A stretch of DNA of 27,025 nucleotides, from NCBI GenBank assembly GCA_002344075.1, contig DDTM01000008.1:1-27025 (forward strand), given 5' to 3'. Positions 1 through 8,049 of this stretch are shown here, one piece after another. Position 1 is the first letter of the stretch, and each line of letters starts with the position of its first letter. The DNA comes from Bacteroidetes bacterium UBA2364. GTDB taxonomy: Bacteria; Bacteroidota; Rhodothermia; Rhodothermales; UBA2364. The notes under the pieces are model-generated. The model was given only the letters and a program-made list of their open reading frames with translations, had not been told where the DNA came from and ran no database searches. A program made the translations under genes and the position numbers.

Positions 1-336
1 GAACGTATTCCAGAACCTGATTAATGCTTTTGATAGAAAAATTATCGTTTTTCAGGCTGCCTAAGTTTTTACCTCTTTTTTTAATGTTATTAGTGCTTTA
101 TTTGCTGCTTAGAAAGACCTCATTTGTATTGGGGCTTGCTGAGTGCTTCCCAAGCCCATAGATTCAATATTGTATATAAAATTCCGTGTGTCACACTAAA
201 CCAGTCCCTTGTAAGTCGGGTCTAATCTTTGAAACAAGCAAATCCTGCAAAAGGGAGTTATTTTTCTACAAGAGTTGATATTGTGGTAAACTCCCCCTGT
301 TCTCTGGAGTGTATGATTCTTTAAACCAGAGGGATT
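1..336. other. Gene-poor left edge
   Basis: No convincing complete gene. Frame 2 is open from the window edge to a TAA at 62-64 (20 codons) and could be the C-terminal end of an upstream plus-strand gene, but it is too short to identify. A 6-bp inverted repeat (CTCTGG at 302-307, CCAGAG at 326-331) lies just before the ATG at 337. Nothing else stands out. Confidence 0.4.
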
Positions 337-450
337 ATGTGTTATTGGCTTCTCATATCGTTTCTTCTGTTATTGGGGAAGGAGGTATTGCTTGCTCAAT
401 CGGTGTCGGATACGCAGTCGGTAAGTAATATCAAAGCGGTTAAAACCTAG
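337..450 (+). pseudogene. Severed signal peptide of the FGE-like gene (in-frame TAG)
   Basis: The ATG at 337 opens a 37-codon reading frame that looks like a Sec signal peptide: a short polar start, a hydrophobic core (LLISFLLLL), then a likely cleavage site after LLA-Q near residue 20. It ends at TAG 448-450. The following codons, in the same frame, read TNELGMKF, which resembles the usual entry into an FGE-sulfatase domain. The peptide and domain therefore look like one gene split by a single amber codon. A weak AGAGGG precedes the ATG. A real mutation, a sequencing error and readthrough cannot be told apart from this sequence. Confidence 0.6.
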
Positions 451-459
451 ACGAACGAG

Positions 460-1197
460 TTGGGGATGAAGTTCTCCCTGATTCCCCAAGGGACTTTTAT
501 TATGGGAAGCCCCGATTCGGATATGGATGCCGACGCGAACGAAAGTCCGGCACATGCTATTACCCTCACCAAAGACTTTTACCTGAGCCAGCACGAAGTG
601 ACACAAGAACTTTTTCAGCGCTTTGTCAACGAAACCAATTATAAGACGAGTCGTGAGCGTGGGAATCGTTCGGAGACTTGGCGCAACACCTTTACGGGTA
701 ACCGAAACCCTGTGGTTTATGTTTCTTGGAACGATGCACAAGCATTTGTTACATGGCTCAATAAACGGGAAAAAGTAAAATGGTATCGCTTACCCACAGA
801 AGCAGAGTGGGAATATGCCGCCCGTGCCGGAACCACAACGCGATATTACTGGGGGGATGATTTGGTGGAAAACCTCGCCAATTGCGATGGTTGTGGAAGT
901 AAGTGGGATAACAAATCTCCTGCCCCAGTTGGTAGTTTTCCACCCAATCCATGGGGATTATACGACATGTTGGGAAATGTGGAAGAATGGGTACAAGATC
1001 GCTTAGACGACGAGTTTTATAGCAATTCGCCGAAAGACGACCCGCTCCATGATCCTCCCGATGCAGAATCGCCTTGGGTTTTACGTGGTGGATCTTGGCA
1101 TTTTCCACCAGCCAAAATTCGGGCAGCAAATCGGGTACATTTTGTAATGTTGCACCGTGGAGCAGTCGGTTTCCGGGTCGCACGTAGTGTAGAATAA
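460..1197 (+). CDS. Formylglycine-generating-enzyme (SUMF1/FGE-sulfatase) domain protein, N-terminally interrupted
   Basis: The 245-residue product covers a complete FGE-sulfatase fold. Visible signatures are IPQGTFIMGSPDSD near the start, the HEVTQELFQRFV segment, VSWNDAQAFVTWLN, LPTEAEWEYAARAGT, PWGLYDMLGNVEEWVQD, WVLRGGSW and the C-terminal GFRVARS. The catalytic cysteine pair of true FGE is not evident, so this is probably not a sulfatase-activating enzyme; the fold is common in secreted Bacteroidota proteins of unknown role. The start is doubtful. In this frame only TTG (460) and ATG (466) follow the TAG at 448-450, and neither has a ribosome-binding site. The natural start was probably ATG 337, giving a secreted protein. 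As it stands the gene is either a young pseudogene or makes a cytosolic domain without its export signal. It converges on the CAP gene. Confidence 0.75.
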   Translation: MGMKFSLIPQGTFIMGSPDSDMDADANESPAHAITLTKDFYLSQHEVTQELFQRFVNETNYKTSRERGNRSETWRNTFTGNRNPVVYVSWNDAQAFVTWLNKREKVKWYRLPTEAEWEYAARAGTTTRYYWGDDLVENLANCDGCGSKWDNKSPAPVGSFPPNPWGLYDMLGNVEEWVQDRLDDEFYSNSPKDDPLHDPPDAESPWVLRGGSWHFPPAKIRAANRVHFVMLHRGAVGFRVARSVE

Positions 1198-1216
1198 AAT
1201 AAGGCTACTGCTTCTT

Positions 1217-2110
1217 TTAGTTACGCGGCGAAAGCGGGTTCTGTCCTATATAATTTCCGGGTGGATTGTAGTTGCAAACTACCAATAAGGTATTCCAACC
1301 TCCCGTCTGACAAGTAGAAATGCCGCAGCCTAACCGCGTGGAGGTTGCCCAGATGATCTGGGTATAATGTCCTACCTGATCTGGGTAGCTGCTAAAATCT
1401 CTAAGTGGACCGGGGGTATAATGCTGTTTTTCATCTGCCCAAGATTGTACGACTTTTTGGTAATTGAACCCTGCCAACGAACCCGTGGTTTGCTGCATAA
1501 ATAAATTCTCGCCATAGCGTTGTTTCCAAGCTCCTTCACGTGGACGGTGTGCCATCCGACAGCCATTCTGCGCCAATTGGCTGGCCCATTGTTGTGCAAA
1601 ACCAGCAATGGTGGCATCCCAGCCAGCAATGGGGACGCCTTCGGTGGTGCGTACCCGATTGTGAGCGTCCAATAGGGTGTTGGCTTGTGCAGGGGTGAGT
1701 ATAGAGCCAGTTTCATCCCCTATACTGGTGACTGTGGAAGGAGTGGCGATCATGGGGGGAGCTTGTGTTTTCCCCAACGTGAACGTATCTGTTTCGCACA
1801 TGTCTAACCCTTTGGCCTCATAGAGGATCTTGCGGTCTGTCCCACGCGCCTGAATATCTATCCGGCAACCTTCCCAGTCGTAGAGGGTTACCATAAGTTC
1901 TTCCTTGGGTGCAAGGCGTTGCGCTCCGGATAAAATACTCTTGCCCCAGTCCGTTTCGTCTGGTAACCGGACATAAAGCCGCGAAATTGTCTTGGTCGTT
2001 CCATTGATAAACGAAAGGGTTGTTTCTGTTTGTGCCATAGCGATGTTTGTGCCCAAAAGCATCCAGAAATACCATACAGAAAAAAGTCGAAAAGAAATGT
2101 GATTTGTCAT
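1217..2110 (-). CDS. Secreted PR-1-like CAP domain protein with an extra N-terminal domain
   Basis: This 297-residue protein has a signal peptide ending near residue 26 (IAMAQ). Residues about 28-115 form a small domain with conserved-looking LYVRLPDETDWG, DWEGC-IDI and LDMCE blocks, similar to a domain found alone in other secreted bacterial proteins. A linker leads to a CAP/SCP domain (about 138-297) close to plant PR-1. The CAP site residues are visible: H188, E201 in GEN, and H248 in GHYTQIIW. The second CAP signature is VVCNYNPPGNYIGQNP. CAP proteins bind lipids or act at the cell surface, and no enzymatic role can be assigned here. It ends 20 bp from the FGE-like gene, on the opposite strand. 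Confidence 0.9.
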   Translation of the reverse strand: MTNHISFRLFSVWYFWMLLGTNIAMAQTETTLSFINGTTKTISRLYVRLPDETDWGKSILSGAQRLAPKEELMVTLYDWEGCRIDIQARGTDRKILYEAKGLDMCETDTFTLGKTQAPPMIATPSTVTSIGDETGSILTPAQANTLLDAHNRVRTTEGVPIAGWDATIAGFAQQWASQLAQNGCRMAHRPREGAWKQRYGENLFMQQTTGSLAGFNYQKVVQSWADEKQHYTPGPLRDFSSYPDQVGHYTQIIWATSTRLGCGISTCQTGGWNTLLVVCNYNPPGNYIGQNPLSPRN

Positions 2111-2328
2111 GATAAGAGGATTTGTTGAGAAGTTGATTCATTAAAGATACGATATAGGGCAAGCCATTGGGTCTTGGTATCCCGTTTTTTTTGCATATTG
2201 CGTGGCTGTGGCCTCTATAGAAAACCGAAATCTTTGCGGATATTCAACAAACATTGACCTGAGAGCGGTTGGAGATTATGAATGGCTTTAGATTTGTTTG
2301 TAGTTTAACGATTTGCACCGACCTTCCT

Positions 2329-2336
2329 TATCTTTG
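2329..2336 (+). promoter_or_regulatory. Candidate Bacteroidota-type -7 promoter box (TAnnTTTG) for mlaEFD
   Basis: TATCTTTG matches the Bacteroidota housekeeping -7 consensus TAnnTTTG. A weak GTTTAA lies about 21 bp upstream, where a -33 element would sit. Transcription would begin only a few bases before the ATG at 2348, giving an almost leaderless mRNA. A second ATCTTTGCG lies near 2230. This is inference from consensus only. Confidence 0.4.
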
Positions 2337-2347
2337 CGATCGAATGC

Positions 2348-3112
2348 ATGTTCACATTTTTAAACAATACAGTTCAGCACGCCGTCATTGACATAGGTCG
2401 TTATTGCTTATTGATGTGGCAGGCCATAAAAGCTGTTACCGAAATCCGGACGTACTATCAGAATTTATTCACCCAAATGGTGAAAATCGGGATAGACTCC
2501 TTACCCATAGTATTACTAACTGCTGCATTTACGGGCGCCGTAACGACGGTCCAGTCTGCATATCAGTTGGTTTCCCCTTTTATTCCACGCAGTGTAATTG
2601 GTGGCGTGGTCTCTCCTTCTATCATCTTGGAACTGGGTGCGGTCTTGCCTGCATTGGTGCTGGCTGGACGTATCGGAGCGCGGATTGCTGCCGAGTTGGG
2701 AACCATGCGGGTAACCGAACAGGTGGATGCACTCGAAGCCATGGGGCTAAATTCGGTGGGGTTTCTGGTGGTACCACGTGTTTTGGCAGGGGTTTCGATG
2801 TTTCCTTTGCTTTATATTGCAGCTGTTATCATTGGTATTGGTGGGGCAATGGTTGCCGGGGAAACGTCGGCAGATCTGCCCGCACAAGAGTTCCTAAAAG
2901 GAGCGAGACAGTTCTTTAATGCCTTTGATCCGGTTTTTGGGATTATCAAAGCGTGTGTATTTGGCTTTTTGATTACCTCTATCTCGTGCTCGAAAGGTTA
3001 TTACACCTCTGGTGGTGCAGAAGGCGTTGGTAACAGTACGACACAGGCTGCTGTTACGAGTTGTATTTTTGTACTCCTTTTCGATTACCTCCTCGCTGAG
3101 TTGCTGCTCTAA
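2348..3112 (+). CDS. mlaE: MlaE-family lipid ABC transporter permease
   Basis: This 254-residue, strongly hydrophobic protein is of typical MlaE length. It carries the family's core pattern: AAFTGAVTTVQSAYQL, LELGAVLPALVLAGRIGARIAAELGTMRVTEQVDALEAMG, and a C-terminal GFLITSISCSKGY segment followed by VGNSTTQAAV. Five or so membrane segments are apparent. MlaE is the inner-membrane permease of the Mla system, which moves phospholipids between the inner and outer membranes and keeps outer-membrane asymmetry. It is the first of three genes with short gaps (20 bp to mlaF, 64 bp from mlaF to mlaD), so one operon is likely. No Shine-Dalgarno is obvious. An out-of-frame ATG at 2344 lies just before the chosen start. 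Confidence 0.93.
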   Translation: MFTFLNNTVQHAVIDIGRYCLLMWQAIKAVTEIRTYYQNLFTQMVKIGIDSLPIVLLTAAFTGAVTTVQSAYQLVSPFIPRSVIGGVVSPSIILELGAVLPALVLAGRIGARIAAELGTMRVTEQVDALEAMGLNSVGFLVVPRVLAGVSMFPLLYIAAVIIGIGGAMVAGETSADLPAQEFLKGARQFFNAFDPVFGIIKACVFGFLITSISCSKGYYTSGGAEGVGNSTTQAAVTSCIFVLLFDYLLAELLL

Positions 3113-3132
3113 CCCGCCTAACCCCGTGTAAT

Positions 3133-3873
3133 ATGATAGTAGTTGAGAACCTCACCAAACGATTCGATGGCAAGACGGTGTTGAATAATGTGTCGTTGGA
3201 GATATACGAAGGCGAGACGTTGGCCATTATAGGGAGATCTGGTTCTGGTAAGAGTGTTTTGATGAAGCACATTATCGGATTGATGAAGCCAGATGAAGGC
3301 CATGTGTGGATTGACGACGTGGACATTAATCATGTTTCATATAAAACATTACGCACGGTCCGTCAGAAGTTTGGGGTTCTTTTTCAGGGAGGCGCTTTAT
3401 TTGACTCTATGAATGCCTTCGATAATGTGGCTTTTCCGTTGCGCATGTTTACACGCATGAAAGAAAACGAAATCTATGAACGGGTAATGGAGTGTCTCTC
3501 GGTGGTTTCTTTGCCAGAAGCCGGCAAAAAACGTATCTCCGAACTTTCCGGCGGAATGCAAAAACGGGTGGCGTGTGCCCGAGCCATTGCCCTAAAACCC
3601 AAATATGTGTTTTATGACGAACCGAACTCCGGTCTTGACCCGCTCACCTCTGGAACCATCAATGACCTCATTGCCACGTTATCTAAAAAAGAACGTGTGA
3701 CCGGGATCGTGGTGACGCACGACATGCATTCCGTGCTCAAAATTGCAGATCGGGCAGCCTTTATTCACAAAGGCAACCTCCATTGGCTTGGTACGGTAGA
3801 AGACCTACACCGGAGTACTGATGCGGTCTTGCTGGAATTTGTGAAAGCAAGTGAATACAAAATTGGTTATTAA
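3133..3873 (+). CDS. mlaF: MlaF-family ABC transporter ATP-binding protein
   Basis: A 246-residue ABC ATPase. Walker A is GRSGSGKS (34-41), the Q-loop lies in FGVLFQGGALF, the signature is LSGGMQKR (138-145), Walker B is YVFYDEP (158-164), and the switch histidine is H196 in VVTHD. The LFQGGALFDSM and ELSGGMQKRVACARAIAL stretches are characteristic of the MlaF/Ttg2A lineage. It powers the MlaE permease from the cytosolic side. It starts 20 bp after mlaE and sits between the permease and substrate-binding genes, the usual Mla order. No MlaB (STAS) gene is present in the operon. Confidence 0.94.
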   Translation: MIVVENLTKRFDGKTVLNNVSLEIYEGETLAIIGRSGSGKSVLMKHIIGLMKPDEGHVWIDDVDINHVSYKTLRTVRQKFGVLFQGGALFDSMNAFDNVAFPLRMFTRMKENEIYERVMECLSVVSLPEAGKKRISELSGGMQKRVACARAIALKPKYVFYDEPNSGLDPLTSGTINDLIATLSKKERVTGIVVTHDMHSVLKIADRAAFIHKGNLHWLGTVEDLHRSTDAVLLEFVKASEYKIGY

Positions 3874-3937
3874 TGAATTTTAATGTGCCCTTGTTTGTCT
3901 GACGAATCAAGGGCCTTCTCCAAAAAAAATACCTTCT

Positions 3938-4930
3938 ATGAAACACGCCAACGAACTTAAAGTAGGCTTAATGGTCATTGTTTTTTCGGTATTGGGCTTT
4001 ATTGGCTTCCGGTTTATGCAAAATCTTCCCGCAGTCGGGGGGACGTATGAATTGGTCACCTCTTTTAAGGCCGCCGATGGGATCATTGTTTCTACACCCG
4101 TTAAAATTCGCGGCCTGGTGATAGGGAAAGTCTCGGCCTTGGAATTCAAGGATGATAAAAGTGAGGTGGTGGTGCGGATGCAAATAGACAAGGAAGTTAC
4201 CATTCCCAAAGACTCGAAGGTGGTCTTGGAAGGAATAGATGGTGTCGGAGGTATTCGCTTAGAAGTTTTACCAGGAAATCCACAGGCAGAGATGTTAAAG
4301 GATGGTGGATATGTGACGCCTATCCAGAAGCCGGAAATGATCGCCAGCCTTGCAGGAAAAGCGAATGGGATCGTAAGTAAATTGGATAGTGTGATGTTGG
4401 CAGCCAACTATCGAATGGATGATGTAGGACGCATGATGAATGATCCGAATGGTGCTGTGAATACAACGGTGGGCAATGCCAATGAAATGATTTTGAGCCT
4501 AACCTCGACCATACAAACCCTCAAGGGGATCGTTGCTGCACAGCAAGTGGCCATAGAGAACATCATGCGCAACGCCGAGGTGGCAACCAGAGGGGCCAAT
4601 TCGGCGGTGAATAATGTGAATAATTTAACCGCTGATGCCCGACGATTTACCAGTACACAAACCGATTCGCTGGCACGTGCCCTTCAAAATATGAATCGGG
4701 TGCTCGAAACCACGAAAGAAACAATCGCCGGATTGCAGGTGACCACCCAGAACCTAAACACCATAACAGGCCAAATTGCCACCGGAAACGGCTCTGTTGG
4801 TCGGTTGTTGAACGATCAGTCTGAACTGTATAACCGAATAGACTCATTGACCATAAAGTTGAATGACGTTATGTTCGACTTGAAAAAGAACCCGAGAAAA
4901 TATCTGCGTGGCGTTGTTCGGGTCTTCTGA
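3938..4930 (+). CDS. mlaD: MlaD-family MCE domain protein
   Basis: This 330-residue protein has one N-terminal membrane helix (about residues 9-29, VGLMVIVFSVLGFIGFRF). An MCE domain follows (about 38-118, including GIIVSTPVKIRGLVIGKVSAL and VVLEGIDGVGGIRLEVLPG). A long helical tail rich in Asn, Thr and Ala (about 150-300) is consistent with a coiled-coil or tube-forming region. MlaD hexamers hold phospholipid in the periplasm next to MlaE/F. It is longer than the roughly 180-residue proteobacterial MlaD, as is usual for Bacteroidota homologues. It is the last gene of the operon, followed by a strong terminator. The periplasmic MlaC carrier is not in the window. Confidence 0.9.
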   Translation: MKHANELKVGLMVIVFSVLGFIGFRFMQNLPAVGGTYELVTSFKAADGIIVSTPVKIRGLVIGKVSALEFKDDKSEVVVRMQIDKEVTIPKDSKVVLEGIDGVGGIRLEVLPGNPQAEMLKDGGYVTPIQKPEMIASLAGKANGIVSKLDSVMLAANYRMDDVGRMMNDPNGAVNTTVGNANEMILSLTSTIQTLKGIVAAQQVAIENIMRNAEVATRGANSAVNNVNNLTADARRFTSTQTDSLARALQNMNRVLETTKETIAGLQVTTQNLNTITGQIATGNGSVGRLLNDQSELYNRIDSLTIKLNDVMFDLKKNPRKYLRGVVRVF

Positions 4931-4973
4931 CCTTGTATTCTAATCGTCCTTTTTGTATAATATTCAGGTTAAG

Positions 4974-5031
4974 GGTTGGGGTGTTGGATTGGTAACGTCG
5001 AACCGTCCAGCGCTCCAGCCTTTTTCTTTTT
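4974..5031 (+). terminator. Rho-independent terminator of mlaEFD
   Basis: A 15-bp stem pairs 4974-4988 with 5006-5020 without mismatch if four G-U pairs are allowed. The 17-nt loop can partly fold on itself, and the stem is followed directly by a U-rich tract (TTTTTCTTTTT, 5021-5031). It lies 44 bp after the mlaD stop. Confidence 0.85.
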
Positions 5032-5098
5032 AGGCATTTTACCTATCTTGTCTCCTTTTTCCGCGCAATCTTCAAGTAAACAGTGTTAAGTTTTCGTT

Positions 5099-5112
5099 TG
5101 CAAGCGCTTTCA
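5099..5112 (+). promoter_or_regulatory. LacI/CcpA-type operator upstream of the dehydrogenase operon
   Basis: TGCAAGCGCTTTCA fits the LacI-family (cre-type) consensus TGNAANCGNWNNCA at every defined position and is palindromic at 12 of 14 bases around a central CG. It lies 68 bp before the ATG at 5181. It matches the amylase operator at 14134-14147 in 12 of 14 positions. Function is inferred. Confidence 0.55.
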
Positions 5113-5180
5113 TAGATGGGTATCTTCCCTTATTCGGAAATACACTGCGTAGTTCTTCGTCCTTTATCTTCATACACACC

Positions 5181-6794
5181 ATGGAAGTTGCATTAAAGCC
5201 AGAAACCAAATCGGAGGTGCGTCCTCAAAAAAGTCTGTGGACTGCACACATGACAGCACAAACCCTATTAGACCTCTCGCATCGGGTGGTAAGGAGTGGT
5301 CGGAATCACGAAACATTCATGGTTCACTCTCCGATCAATCAACAAGAACTGGGACGTTTGCCTTTGTGTGGTAGGGCGGATGTAGAAGAAGCGCTGCATC
5401 GGGCAAAATTGGCGCAACGTGGCTGGGAGAACGTTCCGGTGAAGGAACGGGTGGCTGTCCTGAGCCGCTATCACGACCTTGTACTTGCTCACAAAGAAGC
5501 CTTGCTGGATGTGATGCAATTGGAAACCGGAAAGGCCCGGATTCATGCCTTCGAGGAAATATTTGATGTGGCCCTCAATGCCCGATATTATGCGAATGTA
5601 GCGCCAGACTTGCTCGCGCCGTCTGCCCGTAACGGGGCCATTCCATTTATTACCGAGACGACGGAATACCATCATCCGGTGGGGGTAGTGGGTATCATTG
5701 CACCGTGGAATTACCCACTAACGCTTGCGATTTCGGATGCCATCCCCGCGATTGTAGCCGGAAATGCCGTCATTCTAAAACCTGCGGAGCAAACTTCTTT
5801 TACGGCTCTTCTGGGATTGGAACTGCTCATTAAAGCAGGGTTACCCACAGATGTATTTCAGGTTGTGACTGGAACCGGTCCAGATATTGGCCCTACCCTC
5901 ATCTCCGGATCCGATTTTTTGATGTTTACTGGTAGTACCGCCACAGGCCGAAAAGTGGCTGCCCAAGCTGGGGAATATCTGATCAAATGTTCAATGGAAC
6001 TGGGGGGCAAAAATCCCATGCTGGTTATGGAGGATGCAGACGTGGCCGCCGCCGCTAATGGCGCCGTGAGAGGGAGTTTTGGGAATGCAGGCCAATTGTG
6101 CATCTCTTTTGAGCGCATTTATGTGGCACGTTCCATTTACAATGACTTTAAAAAAGCATTTATTCAGAAAACGGAAGCCCTCCGGCTCGGTACTGACTTT
6201 AATCACGAAGTGGAAATGGGTTCATTGATTTCGCAAATGCAATTAGGTAAAGTACAGGCCCATATAGAAGATGCAGTACAGAAAGGGGCAACTGTGCTAA
6301 CAGGGGGAAAAGCCCGCACGGATCTTGGGCCGTATTTTTATGCACCCACTATTTTGGAAGGCGTAACACCAGAAATGCAGCTATTCCGTGAAGAGACATT
6401 TGGTCCTGTCGTTGCATTATACCCATTCGATACCGAACAGGAAGCCGTTGATTTGGCAAATGATACCGTTTATGGCCTGAATGCGGCGGTTTGGTCGCGC
6501 AATACCAGCCGAGCAGCGGGGATTGCCCGAAGAATAAAAGCTGGGACTGTAAACGTAAATGAAACATATGGCGCGGCTTGGGCTTCGTTAGATGCACCCA
6601 TGGGCGGCATGAAGTTGTCTGGCATTGGTCGGCGGCATGGGGCCGAGGGCCTTCTAAAATATACCGAAAGTCAAACCGTTGCGATTCAACGGTTGACTCC
6701 GATTGCAAAGCCCGACTTTTTGAGTGGCAGTCAATTCGCAGATGTGATGACAATGGCAGCCAAGGTTTTCAAGTGGCTGCCTGGCATTAAATAA
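5181..6794 (+). CDS. gabD2: Aldehyde dehydrogenase, GabD2-type succinic semialdehyde dehydrogenase
   Basis: A 537-residue NAD(P)-dependent aldehyde dehydrogenase. The Rossmann and active-site motifs are intact: IAPWNYP (Asn177), FTGSTATG (cofactor loop, about 249-256), MELGGKN (general base Glu273) and GNAGQLC (nucleophile Cys307). The segments SISF/ERIYV-like, GSLIS, FYAPTIL, GTVNVNE and LKYTESQT closely resemble the actinobacterial GabD2 group, which oxidises succinic semialdehyde to succinate. Substrate specificity is still an inference. About 40 residues precede the conserved part, slightly more than usual, so a later start is possible. It is followed after 30 bp by an SDR gene, so the two may share an aldehyde/alcohol pathway. 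A cre-like operator lies upstream. Confidence 0.88.
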   Translation: MEVALKPETKSEVRPQKSLWTAHMTAQTLLDLSHRVVRSGRNHETFMVHSPINQQELGRLPLCGRADVEEALHRAKLAQRGWENVPVKERVAVLSRYHDLVLAHKEALLDVMQLETGKARIHAFEEIFDVALNARYYANVAPDLLAPSARNGAIPFITETTEYHHPVGVVGIIAPWNYPLTLAISDAIPAIVAGNAVILKPAEQTSFTALLGLELLIKAGLPTDVFQVVTGTGPDIGPTLISGSDFLMFTGSTATGRKVAAQAGEYLIKCSMELGGKNPMLVMEDADVAAAANGAVRGSFGNAGQLCISFERIYVARSIYNDFKKAFIQKTEALRLGTDFNHEVEMGSLISQMQLGKVQAHIEDAVQKGATVLTGGKARTDLGPYFYAPTILEGVTPEMQLFREETFGPVVALYPFDTEQEAVDLANDTVYGLNAAVWSRNTSRAAGIARRIKAGTVNVNETYGAAWASLDAPMGGMKLSGIGRRHGAEGLLKYTESQTVAIQRLTPIAKPDFLSGSQFADVMTMAAKVFKWLPGIK

Positions 6795-6824
6795 CTTATA
6801 TATCCATCTTAAATTCACAAGACC

Positions 6825-7919
6825 ATGCCTACCATTTTTCTCACCGGTTTCCCCGGTTTCCTCGGTTCGGCGTTGGTAGAGCGCCTATTAGACCGTTCCC
6901 CGCAAGAAGTGTCTATCACTTGTTTGATTCAACCCCGCTGGCGAGGTCTGGCCGAACAAAAAGCATATGGGTTGGAGCGACAAAAGGCTTCTCGACTGGG
7001 GCGCATTCATCTTGTAGAAGGCGATATCACGCGCCCTGGATTGGGGCTGGGAGAAGCATATGCCCAACTTCAATATGATACGCAAGAGGTGTACCACCTT
7101 GCGGCGGTCTATGACCTGAGTGTTAAGCGCGAATTTGCCTTTCGGGTGAATGTGGAAGGCTCCCGGAATGTACTGGATTTTGCTGAGGGCTGCAACGCCC
7201 TTGCTCGTTTCCAATATGTGAGTACTTGCTACATAAGTGGCCGGTACGAAGGTCTATTTACTGAAAGTGACCTCGAAAAAGGACAAATCTTTAATAACTT
7301 TTATGAAGAGACCAAATACTTTGCCGAAGTAGAAGTGCAACGACGAATGAAAGCCGGGCTTCCGGTATCTATCTATCGCCCCGGAATTGTTGTAGGGGAC
7401 TCAAAGACGGGTCAAACGCAAAAATACGACGGCCCATATGCCATTTTACGATTCCTGATGAATCAACTCTCGGTCGCAGTGATGCCTGTCATCGGAGATA
7501 CCAGCCGATATACAGTCAACATCGTACCACAAGATTTTGTGATTGAAGCGATTGCTCACCTGAGCGCCCAAAACACTTCCCTGAACAAGGTATATCAACT
7601 GGCAAATCCAAATCCTCCGTCGGTGGCTGAACTTATTGACCTCTTTGCCGGGGCTACAAAACGCTGGGTGTTGCCGGTTTCTTTGCCAAAAGTCATTGCG
7701 AAGTCTGCATTGGAATATGTCCCTTATGCCCAAGACCTGACAGGTATTACGACGGATGCAGTGGAATATTTTACACACCCCACCACTTATTCCTGCGAAA
7801 ACACGCTCAGGGATCTGAAGGAGACGAATATCGCCTGCCCGCCGCTGGAAGCGTATGTTGGTACATTGGTGCAATACGTCCAAGCCCATCCGGATATTTC
7901 GGCGAAGGCAATGATCTGA
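6825..7919 (+). CDS. Extended SDR-family NAD(P)-dependent oxidoreductase (thioester-reductase-like)
   Basis: This 364-residue protein has an N-terminal Rossmann fold with TGFPGFLG (7-14), the acidic GDIT turn (about 66-69), HLAAVYDL (91-98), YVSTCYISG (131-139), and the catalytic Tyr160-xxx-Lys164 pair in FYEETKYFAE. YRPGIVVGDS is typical of the extended SDR group that includes thioester-reductase domains and fatty acyl-CoA reductases. The substrate is unknown. It lies 30 bp after the aldehyde dehydrogenase and is probably co-transcribed; an SDR making or using an aldehyde beside an ALDH that oxidises it would be coherent, but this is inference. No membrane segment or signal peptide is seen. 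Confidence 0.85.
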   Translation: MPTIFLTGFPGFLGSALVERLLDRSPQEVSITCLIQPRWRGLAEQKAYGLERQKASRLGRIHLVEGDITRPGLGLGEAYAQLQYDTQEVYHLAAVYDLSVKREFAFRVNVEGSRNVLDFAEGCNALARFQYVSTCYISGRYEGLFTESDLEKGQIFNNFYEETKYFAEVEVQRRMKAGLPVSIYRPGIVVGDSKTGQTQKYDGPYAILRFLMNQLSVAVMPVIGDTSRYTVNIVPQDFVIEAIAHLSAQNTSLNKVYQLANPNPPSVAELIDLFAGATKRWVLPVSLPKVIAKSALEYVPYAQDLTGITTDAVEYFTHPTTYSCENTLRDLKETNIACPPLEAYVGTLVQYVQAHPDISAKAMI

Positions 7920-7942
7920 TGGTAATGCCGTGATGTATTTGT

Positions 7943-7971
7943 GAAAAGAGGGGTTTTCTGGTTCCTCTTTC
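7943..7971 (+). terminator. Weak hairpin after the ALDH-SDR operon
   Basis: GAAAAGAGG (7943-7951) can pair with CCTCTTTC (7964-7971), leaving one bulged A. The loop is 12 nt. Only a short U-rich run follows, so termination would be weak. It lies 23 bp after the SDR stop. Confidence 0.3.
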
Positions 7972-7996
7972 TTACCCCAAAAGGAGTACATGCGGC

Positions 7997-8029
7997 AAAA
8001 AAAATGCCTCTCGCCGAGACGAGAGGCAT
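7997..8029 (-). terminator. Rho-independent terminator of the LysM gene
   Basis: A perfect 10-bp stem (ATGCCTCTCG 8004-8013 with CGAGAGGCAT 8020-8029) has a 6-nt loop. On the minus strand it is followed by eight U residues (7997-8004 read in reverse). It lies 20 bp after the LysM stop codon. Confidence 0.9.
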
Positions 8030-8049
8030 GAATAGCAAAAGCGAGCCGA

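Noticed and set aside
2..64. Possible C-terminus of an upstream gene at the left edge
   Set aside because: Only 20 codons; no motif to identify it. Mentioned under the left-edge entry but not called as a gene.
758..1183. 141-codon antisense frame inside the FGE-like gene
   Set aside because: The sense frame has clear family motifs; the antisense product shows none.
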